Shown here: positions 33,695 to 45,303 of the stretch, piece after piece
Layout of the letters: every line of letters begins with the position of its first letter
Position numbering within the stretch: the stretch's first letter is position 1
Program-made: the position numbers and the translations under genes
The notes under the pieces: generated by a model
Told to the model about the DNA's origin: nothing
The model's input: the letters and a program-made list of their open reading frames with translations, nothing else
The model's database searches: none
Origin: Paraphysomonas bandaiensis
Taxonomy: Eukaryota; Chrysophyceae
Assembly (NCBI GenBank): GCA_965644295.1
Contig: CBFFRP010000210.1
Coordinates: 62,001-126,000, forward strand
DNA length: 64,000 nucleotides
Reading direction: 5' to 3'

Positions 33695-33852
33695 GGTGGT
33701 TGTGCATGTCGATTTCGTCGATTTGTTCATCGTTTATTTCATCGAAAAATCATCGTTTTTTCATTTAAAAGTCACTTTTTTTCACTTTTCACTGAAAAAA
33801 CGATGATTTTTCGATGAAATAAACGATGAACAAATCGATATGCACAACCACC
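33695..33852. mobile_element. 158-bp foldback element
   Basis: Left arm from GGTGGTTGTGCAT to TTTTTTCA, right arm its complement from TGAAAAAACGATG to ATGCACAACCACC, about 60 paired bases, 30-base AT-rich loop. The left arm carries an extra 9-base step (TCGATTTCG). MITE-like hairpin just upstream of the ankyrin-like gene start. Confidence 0.85.
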
Positions 33853-34543
33853 CCCTGATGTGTGTGTGTTGATTGAAAACAATGCACTCAATTCTACAGT
33901 AGTATACCTATATACAGTACAGTACACTGTGGTATGCTTGTCCTCCAATTCATTCCCCCTATACACACATATGGAGGGAGCTATACTGGTAAAGGATTCA
34001 GCATATCATGCATCTAACAGTAACAACAGGAGTATATATTGATGAGAATAACATACTGTTACGATGTGCGTGTAGAGGAAGTATCTTATGTATGTGGTGC
34101 TGTGCTGGTATATATGAAGGTGGGATGTGCGGAGGTATGTATGGTGGTGGAAACCCCTATGGGGCAATAAAAATTCAAAGTGCTGCCATAATGATGTTGT
34201 ACAACGGTTATCTTTAGTAAAAGGCGAAAGATAAGTGCGCCTAGTATAACATCAGCAGGATACTCTCAATGGGGGTTGTTAGCATTTATATAGTTATTAA
34301 TTTACCCAAAATATAAATTCTATAATTTGGTCATGGTATACGGTGGGGTATACAGAGTATGCCTTTGTACTCGGGTATACCTATGTGGGTATAGCGGTAC
34401 ACGGTGAAGCAGTGTTTCTATAGTAGGTATAGTACCTCTGTACTGCTGCTAATGTACTGCTGTATATCTGCAGGCCATATTAAGAAGCACACATCCATCT
34501 TATAGACTGCATATAGTATAGAACCACACAGAGAAGAAGAATC
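33853..34543. promoter_or_regulatory. Divergent intergenic region, ankyrin-like/PTPS-like
   Basis: TACTGCTGTA at 34455-34464 and a neighbouring TACTGCTGC. Short open frames (33860-34217, Gly/Cys/Met-rich) have no support as genes. Confidence 0.4.
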
Positions 34544-35374
34544 ATGGGTGAATATGAGATCAATATCAATCGCAGTGATCTTAAATTCAGCTGTGCTCAT
34601 TTCATTGCCTTTAAAGGCTTCCGTGAGCGCCTTCATGGACATAACTACACCCTCTCACTGCGCCTAACTGCACAGGTATCACATACATACATATACATAC
34701 ACTCATATACATACTTATGTTGGTAGATACATATATATATATGCAAATATTCATCTGATGTATGGCAGAATACGCTCTCCGATGACGGATATGTTATTGA
34801 CTTCGGTATAGTCAAGAATGTAAGTGAGTGTGAAAGGAGTTCTTTTGATAAAATGCGATCAGATTATGAGGAGGCTGTGCAAGAATCTTCACGAGAAGTT
34901 TATATGTCCTTGTGAGTCTGATGTCCTTCAGATCACAGAGGAAAGTGGCCAAGTCCGAATTGTTTGTGAAGATGGATCTGTATTTAGTTTTCCAAAGGTT
35001 TGCTTAAATATTCAGATATTTCGTTTTGTAACTTTTATCGTAAAGGGAGACTGTGCGATGCTTCCGATTCGTCACTCCTCTGCGGAGGAGTTGGCGCAAT
35101 ATATGTGTTGTGCGATTGTCAGGTTAGCGGATGTTATTGACGGGGTATAAATTTATGCGCTGTATTCAGAGAGCTGACTCTACCGTGTTTGGTGGAAAGA
35201 CATATTCAGCGAATTGACGTTGGAATTGCTGAAGGGGTTGGTCAGGAATCTCGCTTCAAGTGCAATATTCCGTGGTCGCAAGAGGAGTTCGATCATATCT
35301 TTGGTGTGCTTCCTCAGAGTAGTTTTGTTCCCACGAGCTGTACTAAAACTCACAATGATATTGTTGATACTTAA
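34544..35374 (+). CDS. 6-pyruvoyl-tetrahydropterin synthase/QueD-like protein
   Basis: Exons 34544-34675, 34769-34819, 34863-34997, 35046-35122, 35170-35374; 199 residues, all phases agree. The family acts on dihydroneopterin triphosphate in pterin or queuosine-type pathways. Zinc-binding His residues are present in FSCAHF and RLHGHNY. DDGYVIDFG matches the conserved VxDF strand; CKNLHEKFICP replaces the usual LDH...LN region; HSSAEELAQYM and the catalytic-type Glu in VGIAEGVGQ are present. The Cys that precedes RLHGH in bacterial QueD (KCxRLHGH) is Arg here (FRERLHGH), so the reaction may differ. Intron 1 contains CATA steps. Confidence 0.88.
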
Positions 35375-35759
35375 CGTGATAACTATAGTGTTTTAAATGC
35401 TAGAAAATAATCAGACTTTACCTTGTTGTAGCGCAGTGTATAGTCTACATTGAGATATGAGATATGCTATATATCAAGTATCGGTGTTAGGAGTGTTGAT
35501 AATAAAGACTTTCACCCCATATTTTATTGAGAGAACCTTATATGAGTTATCTATCTAGAAATAGCTAATACTAAGTACTAAGTTAATGTCGTGTAATGTC
35601 CACTATATTGAAGCCGTTACTCTATTATGAATCCAAGCGGAATGGAAGAAGAAATGATGTACGTCTTTTGTCTTAATTACGGTTTGATGGAGATACTCTA
35701 TATTCTATATTCTACACTCCATACACTATACATTCAATTCAATTCCCAAATTTTATGTA

Positions 35760-36180
35760 GGCGATATATTTGAGAAGCATCGGATCAAATACATTTGATA
35801 TGGTTGAAAACGTGGTTTCAATAATGATGCCACCTGGGTCAACTCATATTTAGCTGACGAGAATTATCTTGATAGCGAATACCTTCCGGGCATATTCTAA
35901 CTTGGGTATAACATTCCTCTGAATCTCGATATGGAAATAGAGTGACACTCCAGCAGCACTTCTTTCTGATGCAACGCAAACTCCACGATTTAGAGAGGGT
36001 GTTAGAACAAGTCTAAACTTTGGGACTGTGCAAAGCATGCTGTTATAGACGACATATATACTATACACAGTTTATCTTGAGCTTATTGTACGACTTCCAC
36101 CAGAAATTGAATTATATGCAGGTTCTACACAGGAAATATACACCACTTTACTACTCTTGACAGTGACTATCTACGTAATA
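35760..36180 (-). CDS. Possible small multi-exon gene, structure unresolved
   Basis: Coding-like minus-strand stretches: VVYISCVEPAYNSISGG (about 36090-36150), then TVPKFRLVLTPSLNRGVCVA (about 36030) through VIPKLEYARK, with a GTATTC...CCAG intron candidate (about 35838-35886) leading to SLLKPRFQPYQMYLIRC and a stop near 35757. The first and second pieces do not share a phase under a simple GT-AG intron. No family recognised. Supported mainly by amino-acid character and because the neighbouring genes alternate strand and a minus gene is expected here. Confidence 0.3.
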
Positions 36181-36339
36181 CTACAGCATGCCTAGGATAC
36201 AGTCACCACTCCCCATGCGACTGTCAACTTGTCAGAAACCGCACCATAGAGTCACGATCTCAACTGGTAGTGGATATCATGGGCTTTTGTTGTAATCCTT
36301 TCATAACTTCTAATGATACGCATGTTCTACTTAACAATC

Positions 36340-36770
36340 CAACCTTTAAGTACTGACCGTTGGATACACACAGTGGTTGCACCTGCTGTATATATATGTG
36401 CAGCAGTATTACTGCGGTATTCCACTGTATGTCCGTCCACAGCAGTGCACTGTGCATCTGTGCGTACGTGCGTACACTACCTGCTGTACTCGTGTACCAC
36501 ACTATACAGCCATACGGTGTACTGCTACACTGTAACATTATACGTCTACCGTCTATACATACTGCTGTACTTACACATCTGCTGTACACTCTGTACACTG
36601 CTGTATATACTGCTCCACTGTATCGTCGTACAACGTTATACGTCTACCCTCTATACATACTGTACTTACACACTCTGCTGTACACTGCTGTCTACGTACT
36701 CTTGTCTACAGTATGACTGTGTACCGTATACACACAGTACAGCAGTGTATATACAGCAGCGGTTGTATCT
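36340..36770. repeat. Cluster of CTGCTGTAC/GTACAGCAG motifs
   Basis: Many copies of (T)ACTGCTGTA(C), CTGTACAC and relatives upstream of the LRR gene, including an exact TACTGCTGTA at 36569-36578. Similar clusters occur at 42.9-43.0, 56.1-56.25 and 59.1 kb. Confidence 0.65.
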
Positions 36771-36868
36771 GCTCTCATATATACATACATGCATACATAC
36801 ATGACCATAACACACTAGAGAAAACACAGTGAGACAAGACTCATACACATCCTCTAGCAACATCATTC

Positions 36869-38045
36869 ATGGAAGAAGAAGACGAACTCATCCCTCAACC
36901 AGATATAAGGGGTCTTCTTGATTTAACTAATCGAGCATGGGTTAATTTAGATCCGGTTATATGGACCATGTTAGTCTATGCTTATATATGGAGATATGCG
37001 TGTATACAGATAGATGTACATACATACACAGATATACATACATATACATACATAAACCTTCCATCTGATAGTGTCTGTTACTGTACAGGGCAAAGAGTAT
37101 TGTAGTTCTCGATCTCTCATACAACAGACTGCATGCCATTCCACCTGAAATCGGAGAACTTCAATTGCTTCGGTAAGATCTCTTATAAGATGACTGTTAT
37201 TAACTGTTAATATCATTATACAGAGAGCTCAGAGCCTCTTTTAATATCATCACACATGTTCCCTCTGAAATTGGAAAACTTAAACGATTACGTAAATTGA
37301 TTCTTAATGGGAATAGAATTGCATCATTGCCACCTGAGGTGGGACGACTTGAGATGTTAGAAGAATTGGTTGTTTCAGAGAATTGTTTAGAAGAAATACC
37401 CCATACGATTGCTACTATGGCTATGCTTCGAGTTTTAAAGGTATTGGACGTGCTATTACATTTAATCACTTGTATTCATACTTTTAAAGCTCCAGAACAA
37501 TCTCCTCAGGCTGATACCTTACGAGCTAGTGGATGTGGTAACATTAGAAGAATTGGACTTCTCCGGGAATGCGAACTTAAAAATGGTTCCTAAGTTGTGG
37601 CAGGGTGACACAGACAGTGTTCTTTTCGTCTGTAAAATTCATCGAGGTGTGTCTTGCTGTTCGGTCTAACATTACCGACGATTGTGACATTTCATACGTG
37701 CTGGACAGACTACCAATGGCAGATGCAGGAAATTTCATCATCGAACAATGATCTAGTCAAACATTCACAGTATTTAGAGCAGGAGCAACTCCTTATGAAG
37801 GTAAAGTTCAATGAGTGCTATATACTTTACAGTTACAATGTTACCCAGGAACAAATCGCAAAGTTGAAAAATGAAATCGAGCTGCTGAGGCGGTCAATGC
37901 CTGCATCTAGTCTTAAGAAATTTGAACAAAATGCGAAGTATATACCAATAATATGTTTGAGTTTTTGTCACTATTTGAATGTAGGATCGCGGCAGAGCTA
38001 GGTGAAGACCATGAAGTAAAGGGCTCGAAATGTACCATTATGTAA
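36869..38045 (+). CDS. Leucine-rich repeat protein with coiled coil and C-terminal CaaX box
   Basis: Seven exons: 36869-36969, 37089-37172, 37224-37440, 37490-37646, 37709-37800, 37849-37937, 37985-38045; 266 residues with all phases consistent. LRRs are of the Ras-suppressor/SHOC2 type (LDLSYNRLHAIPPEIGELQ, LILNGNRIASLPPEVGRLE, LVVSENCLEEIPHTI, NNLLRLIPYELVDV). A coiled coil follows (EQIAKLKNEIELLRR). The last four residues are Cys-Thr-Ile-Met, a good farnesylation CaaX box, so the protein is likely attached to a membrane. LRR proteins with a CaaX tail suggest Ras-type signalling scaffolds. The LRRC57-like size is small; exact orthology is not claimed. Confidence 0.85.
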
Positions 38046-39708
38046 TTGGTGTGTGCTGCTTTTACTCGAATGTTTATATTCCTCTTTTACTGATCCCGTG
38101 GTGTTGTGTATGTAAGAGATTGATTGATCACTTAGGGTAGTAAAATAATTTCCCTTCCCCTTTATATATGTTAAATTCTCACTCTTGTGATGCCCGTTCA
38201 AACTGCAAAGCACAAATAACTGCACCCACTATGTTTTGGTGCTACTACATACGTAGCAGTAGTCTACGCTAGATATACAGTCCTGTGTTATAGACTTGGA
38301 CATTACACTGAAGTAAACTGTGCTCGACATGCAAGGGATCTATTATTGGACCTAGTTATTGTGATGTAGTTTCCTCGTCACACCAAACATAGTGTAAAAA
38401 TCTAGTCAACGTGTTGAAAGTCTAATCGTTAAATATTTCATATTCTCAATTCACAATGACTCGTAGGTTGTAGGTTGACAAAACGTTCATGGTAATCACC
38501 AACAAACGAATGCAAATATTGAATTCTTTATTTCGTTCAATAGTTTTTTACACCAAGATTAGTGTGACCAGATAATCCAACCAATTTGACTAATTTCATG
38601 AGACGTAAATCTTAAACGTACACAACACACAACGTACTTTCAAGAAGGACTATACTTATTAACCTAAACACTTCACAACGTGTTCGTGTAATATCTGGTG
38701 AACTCTGTTCTTATTAACATGTACATTATAAAATTCACATCTTATCATAAGTTCACCAGTCAATCTTATATCCGTAAATATTATAATATAAACGTTCATC
38801 AATGACTGAATTACTTCCTTTGTGATTATATTCGCCCTTTACAGCTAAGTGTTGGGTTCACCTATTCCACACTATAAACTCACTTTAAATATACAAACAG
38901 TAGTCAACACTCCCACTCAATTGGATGCATTTAATATATCGGATAGGCAACCACCGAATCTTATGGGACACAAGTGGACGTATACCTCCTCCGTTATATC
39001 TAGCTTCTACCACACGCATTCATTCCAAACCCTTGGGCACCTTTGCAATAATCTGCTTTGTAGTTTTCAATTTTGCTTCAGTATTGCTCTCTCTGTTCAA
39101 TAAATAAAGAAATAGAGGACCACCTAAAGCCGTGGTATATCAGTCATCTGATGCCGATTGCTTACATGAATTAACTTCTACGTTCTAACCTCTCTGATAC
39201 TCTCAACAAAGTTGGGCTCGCATGATTTGCTGTGTTCTAGGGAACAAGTACCAGGAAGATTGTTTCTGGGGAACTATCGTTAGCGAATTTGTAAATGCTT
39301 GTGTGGTGCAAAAGAAAAAAATTGTGGATTACTAGGAAATTAAACTATAGCAATACTATATTCAGTGCACAATATTCAATATTTTCTATTAATAACCTGA
39401 CCAAGTAGTATCTTAGCTGACTAATAGTACTCATTTGATTGCAGATAGGACTATTTCAATGCACCCTCAACTTTTAGTCGGACTCGCACCTTTTCGTGGT
39501 GCTCTCTGTGGGGGATAAGAACTGGAGATATTTCTGTGGGAAACTAACGTGAGCTGCATAACTGTCCACAGATATTGTTGTGCTCACTCATAGCCAAAAA
39601 TGCTTGTGTAGTGTGTGGTACAAGGGACACATGTGTCGATGTCATTGGGTCTTAACGACTTAACCATATCCGGGAATGGGCCCACCTCAACGGCGTCCGG
39701 GGGGTATT
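38046..39708. other. Intergenic, convergent side, no gene seen
   Basis: AT-rich. A stretch near 38340-38450 is loosely similar to 57530-57640 (GGATCTAT...AAGTCTA...TTAAATA), perhaps an old dispersed repeat. A GC-richer patch at 39660-39710 leads into repeat R. Confidence 0.35.
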
Positions 39709-39905
39709 GGGCTGCCTACTGAAGTCAAGCATCCGGACTAGTTCACCTTAAGGACAGAGAGCGAAAGTGGTTGCACCTTGGTGCTTGCGGTGACGCAGAC
39801 GAAGTTTTCGTAGGATATTAGAGTTCAGCACTAGTTTATTGTTTCACTACATTATTTCTGACCCTTACACGCCTATTGCTAATAATCAGGCGTTCACTAC
39901 TACTA
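39709..39905 (+). repeat. Dispersed repeat family R, copy 2 (long form)
   Basis: Matches 6475-6700 across both blocks (CCTACTGAAGTCAAGCATC, GGACAGAGAGCGAAAGTGG, CCCTTACACGCCTATTGC). Confidence 0.8.
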
Positions 39906-40199
39906 ATGCAAATATAATTGACAGTTTACATATGATCAGTACTAGAAAATTGTACCCTTCGTTATTAAACATATTCATCGGTATGTTATCAAATGTCGAC
40001 ACACATATACAAATTTTGAACTCACTTTACATAGCTAACAAATACGAAGATGTCATTTTTCAATTCTCATACTGAGTTCATCAAAACAAGCACTGTGACA
40101 AAATTGCATTATGTACAAAACATACCAAAATATCTGACGATCTAAAGGCATTTCTGTCTCACACAAAACCGAGCTTCCTCGGGCAGCGGCAGTTTATCC

Positions 40200-42545
40200 C
40201 TAGTTCATTCCGTTCAGCGGCTGGTCATTTTCCCATAAACCCTCAAATTCTCTCCCGTCTGCATATTGCATTTTTCCCTCGCCATGCCTGCGATCCTCCC
40301 TCCAGCTACCGACGTAAACTCCACCAGATGAATACTCCATGCGACCTTGACCGTGCATTGCGTTTTTAAACCACTCGCCACTATAGATGCTGCCATTTCC
40401 CAAGGTGAGGATGCCTTGCCCATGTCGTTTGTCATCTATGTACTCGCCATCATAGACATTGCCATTGGGGTATATCATGCGTCCCTTCCCGTGCTTTTTG
40501 TCGTCCAGCCACTCTCCAGTATAAATATTTCCAGTACGGTACGTCATGGTGCCCGTTCCATGCTTACAGCCGTTCAAGAAATCGCCTTCGTAAATGTGAC
40601 GAGATCCTGCGACATCCGTGTCCGCGGAGGAGATGGAAGCCACACTCACAGAAGAGCTATCACTACATTTGTAGGGGTAGGTGGCAACTCCATGGCCAGT
40701 TATGTTTTCTCCAGACCACTCTCCAGAGAACAAAATACCTTCCACTGTTACCCATTTTCCTTTCCCGCACGGCTTACTTTCCACCCACTCACCGTCATAC
40801 GTATCTCCATTACAAAATTTCATGACACCGATGCCGTGCATCTTATCATCTTTCATCTGGCCCTGGTATTTTCCACCATCAGGGAGGTCCACAATACACT
40901 CCTTGTCAGTATAAGTACAGCAGTATGAGGACCCATCCACACAAGTCACTTTTCCTTTTCCCCGTCTCTCCCCCTCAACCCACTGACCAGTGTACACAGT
41001 CCCATCAGCGTGCTTCATATCACCCTCGCCATGCCGCTTGTCTCCTGCCCAGGTTCCAGAGTATACTCCTCCGTCAGCATAAGTCATCACTCCTCGGCCG
41101 TGTCTCTTTCCGCGCTCCCACATGCCACAGTAAACTCCCCCATCAGAATATGTCATTTTCCCGGTCCCACTCCTAATCCCATCGCTGACGTACCCTTCGT
41201 ACACCTCTCCTTGTGGCCCTAACTCGCGCAAATGCTTTGCCACCATAATATCATCCCTCCACAGTGACGCACACTCCTCGCCATCAGGGCCACTTAGGAT
41301 TCCCTCACCAGACCGTTTGCCATCTTCCCACTCGCCGTCGAATACGCTTCCGTCTGCATATCGCATGCAGCCCCTGCCATGTCTTTTACCCTCATGAAAA
41401 GAGCCTACGTACTTGGAACCATCCGAATATGTGAGAATTCCATGACCCTCTCGACGCCCCCCCCGCCATCCACCACTGTATACAGAACCATTAGCACAAT
41501 GCATGGTACCCACCCCACATCGAGAACCTTCCCAGAAGAATCCCTCATAGGATCCACCTTTGCTAAACTTCATGAGGCCTATGCCACACATTTCATCTCG
41601 TACCCACTGTCCCAGGTACATATCCCCATCATCAAACACTGCCTCACCCACGCCACTCTTCATGTTCACTTCAAAGAGTCCTGCGTAATATCCCCCAGAT
41701 GCATACGTCATAACACCTTCCCCATGAAGGTCGTTGTTCATGAAACTTCCCTCATACTGGTTCCCATTGGGGTAAACAAGAACCCCTTGACCATGTCGTC
41801 GTCCCTGGTGATACTCTCCATAATAGGTACTCTTGTCACGATATGTCATCACTCCTTGCCCTTCACGAAGGTTGTCCTTCCATTTTCCAACGTATACCTC
41901 ACCAGTGGATACGTAAGTCATCGTTCCTTGTCCGCAACGCATATCATCACAGAACTCTCCTTCATACGTATTTCCATTTGCACATGAAAACACACCTTTT
42001 CCATTCATTTTATTATGTTCCCATTCCCCCGTATATGAGCTTCCATCTGCATATTTCATCACACCATAACCACTTCTGACATTATTATTAAATGCTCCTA
42101 TAAAACAACTTCCATCTGTATATTTCATCATCCCATTCCCATGTTTCTTATTCTCTATCCAATCCCCTTCATAGATATTCCCATTAGAGTATACCATCTT
42201 ACCAGTTCCACTAGGTGCCCCATTATAGAATGAGCCGCTATATACAGACCCATTCCTGTAGATCATCTGACCCATACCACACATACGATTGTCTTCCCAA
42301 TCACCCTCATAGATATCCCCATTCGGGTATCTTATAGTCCCTTTCCCACACATCTTACTGTGATAGAAGGAGCCTCTATATACAGTCCCATCTGTGTATG
42401 TTAGCGCCCCTGTTCCTGTCATATGAACACCATCCCATTCACCATAATAAACATTCCCATTATCAAAATGAACTTCAGCATATTCGATTGATCTTTGAGT
42501 ATTTGTATGTGGATAAGGGGAGGATGTCATTGAATGCATAGCCAT
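40200..42545 (-). CDS. Large MORN-repeat protein
   Basis: Single exon, 781 residues, about 30 MORN repeats in a row (pattern YxGEWxxxxxHGxGxxxYxDGxxY, about 23 residues each), starting near residue 30 and running to the C-terminus. Two breaks interrupt the array: near 430-450 (ECASLWRDDIMVAKHLRE) and near 650 (a Ser-rich loop). No kinase or SET domain accompanies the repeats. MORN arrays form elongated rods that bind membrane lipids and organise cortical or flagellar structures in protists. Unlike its neighbours it has no introns. Divergent from the EF-hand gene. Confidence 0.95.
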   Translation of the reverse strand: MAMHSMTSSPYPHTNTQRSIEYAEVHFDNGNVYYGEWDGVHMTGTGALTYTDGTVYRGSFYHSKMCGKGTIRYPNGDIYEGDWEDNRMCGMGQMIYRNGSVYSGSFYNGAPSGTGKMVYSNGNIYEGDWIENKKHGNGMMKYTDGSCFIGAFNNNVRSGYGVMKYADGSSYTGEWEHNKMNGKGVFSCANGNTYEGEFCDDMRCGQGTMTYVSTGEVYVGKWKDNLREGQGVMTYRDKSTYYGEYHQGRRHGQGVLVYPNGNQYEGSFMNNDLHGEGVMTYASGGYYAGLFEVNMKSGVGEAVFDDGDMYLGQWVRDEMCGIGLMKFSKGGSYEGFFWEGSRCGVGTMHCANGSVYSGGWRGGRREGHGILTYSDGSKYVGSFHEGKRHGRGCMRYADGSVFDGEWEDGKRSGEGILSGPDGEECASLWRDDIMVAKHLRELGPQGEVYEGYVSDGIRSGTGKMTYSDGGVYCGMWERGKRHGRGVMTYADGGVYSGTWAGDKRHGEGDMKHADGTVYTGQWVEGERRGKGKVTCVDGSSYCCTYTDKECIVDLPDGGKYQGQMKDDKMHGIGVMKFCNGDTYDGEWVESKPCGKGKWVTVEGILFSGEWSGENITGHGVATYPYKCSDSSSVSVASISSADTDVAGSRHIYEGDFLNGCKHGTGTMTYRTGNIYTGEWLDDKKHGKGRMIYPNGNVYDGEYIDDKRHGQGILTLGNGSIYSGEWFKNAMHGQGRMEYSSGGVYVGSWREDRRHGEGKMQYADGREFEGLWENDQPLNGMN

Positions 42546-43214
42546 GTGTGTGTATGTATGTATATGTATGTGTGTATGAGATGTGTGTGTATATGCGTAT
42601 GTATGTATGTGTATGTGTGTGTGTGTATGTATGTATGAGATGTGTGTGGTTATATATGGTAGTTAGGGGATGTAGTTTACTGTATAGTAGATACTGATAT
42701 GTATGGTATGTAAGGCATATGATGGTGTATGGTATGTACTGATCGACTTGGTTAGATGAGATGTATGTATACACGTGAAGTGATGGATGATTTTAAGAGA
42801 ATGAAGTCGAAGTGCACACTGTGTATGTATGTAGGACTGCTATAGTGACAGATACTCATACAAACATCAAGCAGTGCACGTCTATATATATATACATATG
42901 GCGGTATACTGTATATTACATACTGCTGTACACACAACAGTAACTCTTGAGTATATGGTGTAGCCCATATACCATATACGTATATAGTCTCTATGTACTG
43001 CTGTATGCTGTATGTGTACACCGGTACACAGGAACTCAAATATTTCATACTACACACTGTATTCTCCGTATACTATACTCTCCCAACAGCCTCCCTACGC
43101 ATGTATACAGACTGTATTTCATGTAACTGTAACAGCAACGGTAATAAGTAAGATCGCATCATACATACATAGACACCCCTTTAAAGCCATAAGCTGAATC
43201 TAACTGTACGTACT
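42546..43214. promoter_or_regulatory. Divergent intergenic region, MORN/EF-hand
   Basis: (TATG)n/(GT)n steps at 42548-42640; TACTGCTGTA at 42921-42930 and 42996-43005. Confidence 0.55.
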
Positions 43215-44117
43215 ATGGGTGCTAGTGCTTCTGTAGATGCACCTGAGGCAGTAAGACTAGCTAAGCTAGAGTATTTATCTCAGCGAGGGAAGCCTCACGA
43301 TGCATCAGATATATCTGATCTGACCTCTGCTCAGCTTGAAATATCCAAACTACGGAATCTTTGTCGTTTGTTACAGCCCGATGAGGTGGATAAATTTATG
43401 AATCAAAGAGGAATTAATGGTCCCTCTGATTCCTCTCAAGTCCATTCAGAGAATGCGGATATTACACAGTCAGGAGGTGAACTGTGCAAGGCTCTCAAGG
43501 CAAAGCTGGATGCTCGAGTCACATCATTACAAGAAGCATTTAGTAAAATTGATGTTACGAATAGCGGGTATATAACTAAAGAAGAATTATATAATGTCAG
43601 TTTAGATATTTTCATGGATTCAATTTGAATAATCTATCTACAGGCATGCTGGTACTGGGGAGTACGACTTGAAGACAACGATTTATCTCTTATACAAAGT
43701 TTCACCCATATAAATCCAAATGATCCTGGAAGTAGGGAGAAGAATATTAACCACTCTGAGTTTATTGAATTGATGAGTAAGATATTAGCTCATGACCCCA
43801 ATGAGGCAAATTCCGATATGAATCACATCTACCATACAATTCGCTCCAGAGTAGTGGATGCTGGCTTAACAATGAAACAAGCTTTTCACAAGTTTGATAT
43901 CAATGGATCCGGGTGCATCGAGGCCAATGAGATGCATCAAGTATTACGTTCGTTTAACATATCGTACACAGACGATCAGTTTGAAGAGCTGTACGATCTC
44001 TTTGATCGGAATAAGGATGGAAAGTTTCAGTATCACGAGTTTGTAACTATGATGCAGCAGCCTGATATAGCTGACACGGCTATCACGAAACCACATACAT
44101 CATCGCACGAAGCCTGA
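43215..44117 (+). CDS. EF-hand calcium-binding protein with predicted N-myristoylation
   Basis: Exons 43215-43595 and 43644-44117 (donor GTCAGT); 284 residues. N-terminal MGASAS fits the myristoylation rule (Gly2, Ser/small at 5-6). Four EF-hand regions: SKIDVTNSGYITKEEL (lacks some acidic ligands), THINPNDPGSREKNINHSEF (degenerate, long loop), HKFDINGSGCIEANEM (canonical, D-x-N-x-S-x-C) and DLFDRNKDGKFQYHEF (canonical). Probably a membrane-attached calcium sensor with two working sites. Similar in plan to centrin/calmodulin-like proteins of protists. Confidence 0.9.
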
Positions 44118-44512
44118 TGCATGTGCGACGTTTCATTTCACGTAATTATATTTCGATTGTGATCAACTTTGAAATATGTACCTTATGTTTGTAGTAAATA
44201 TTTATTCAGTGTATGTGTGTATAAAGTAATTGTGTGTAGTAATTCTTTAAGAACTTATAAAAGAGTGTATGTATCGCGTCATTGCTATATAGAAGGTATA
44301 AACCATTCGTACTAAGTACCACTAAGTATTAGAATACTATTAGTATTATTAGAACGATAAAATAGGCAGCTGTGAAATTCCTATCTATACAGTGTGTGAA
44401 TGATGTAATTACTAAATTCTGTACATGTATTGCTGATATATGCTGATTATATATGCGACTCATATTAATTTCCGGGAGAAATATCCCCGGTACTTATCCT
44501 CGCTATGGAACA

Positions 44513-44559
44513 CAGGGCTGCGTATCAATTAATTGACAATTAATTGATACGCAGCCCTG
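44513..44559. repeat. Perfect 47-bp palindrome
   Basis: Arms of 23 bases (CAGGGCTGCGTATCAATTAA...) around a single A. Would form a very stable hairpin in RNA or a cruciform in DNA. Confidence 0.98.
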
Positions 44560-44939
44560 ATGGAACAGTCTGGTAGCTGGATATATTAAATGAAATGACA
44601 GTTTACACATCTCCAGCGCTGTGAAGCTAAAACGATGTTGTAGTTTATATATTGTTCTTTTCTGCAATATTATTTATTATATGTACAATCGTTTTATAGT
44701 AAACTCATCTTCTTCTTATCGTATTATGTCATAGATATCTTACTACACAGCGACAGTAACCCTTATGTTATCCTGTTTCAAACTTTCAAACACCATACAC
44801 AATTGAGAGATAATAGAGTTATTGTTGCGATGATTTAAGGTGCACTCAAAATTTTTATGCGGTAACTGGTAAACCTACACTATCGAGTATCGAGAATATA
44901 AAACTAATATGTGAAGGACTACATCTGACCTCTGACAAC

Positions 44940-45065
44940 GCTAAATATTAGGATATCAGAGACTCTGATTCAGAGTTAAGCAATAGTTAGTTAAATTGTT
45001 TTGCTAAATTAGTTTCGACTCTTACATGCCTATTGCTTATAATCAGACATTCTACTAATAAGTTC
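44940..45065 (+). repeat. Dispersed repeat family R, partial copy
   Basis: Carries TAGTTAAATTGTTTTGCTA, CGACTCTTACATGCCTATTG and AATCAGACATTC in family order. Confidence 0.75.
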
Positions 45066-45303
45066 CTTATTAAATTCAATGTTCATGCAACTTCAATCTT
45101 GTCACTGGCTACTGGCTACCTACTACTACATTCACAACTCAAAAGATCCATATGTTCCATTTAGAGAATAAAAGTAATAACATTTTAAATAGGGATGATA
45201 GCAATTTAGCAAACGAATTTAATTATAATATAACATATTCTGGAACAATGGAAGCGGTAAAAATTTCTGGGTGCGATAACTCCCCTTTGAAGGACTTCAT
45301 CCC

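Larger units (their letters stand above)
44118..45303. other. Convergent 3' flanks of EF-hand and P450 genes
   Basis: AT-rich; holds the palindrome at 44513-44559 and a partial repeat R copy at 44940-45065. No gene seen. Confidence 0.45.

Noticed and set aside
40347-41987. Plus-strand open frames opposite the MORN gene
   Set aside because: Shadows of a repetitive coding sequence; the minus frame is complete and matches MORN throughout.
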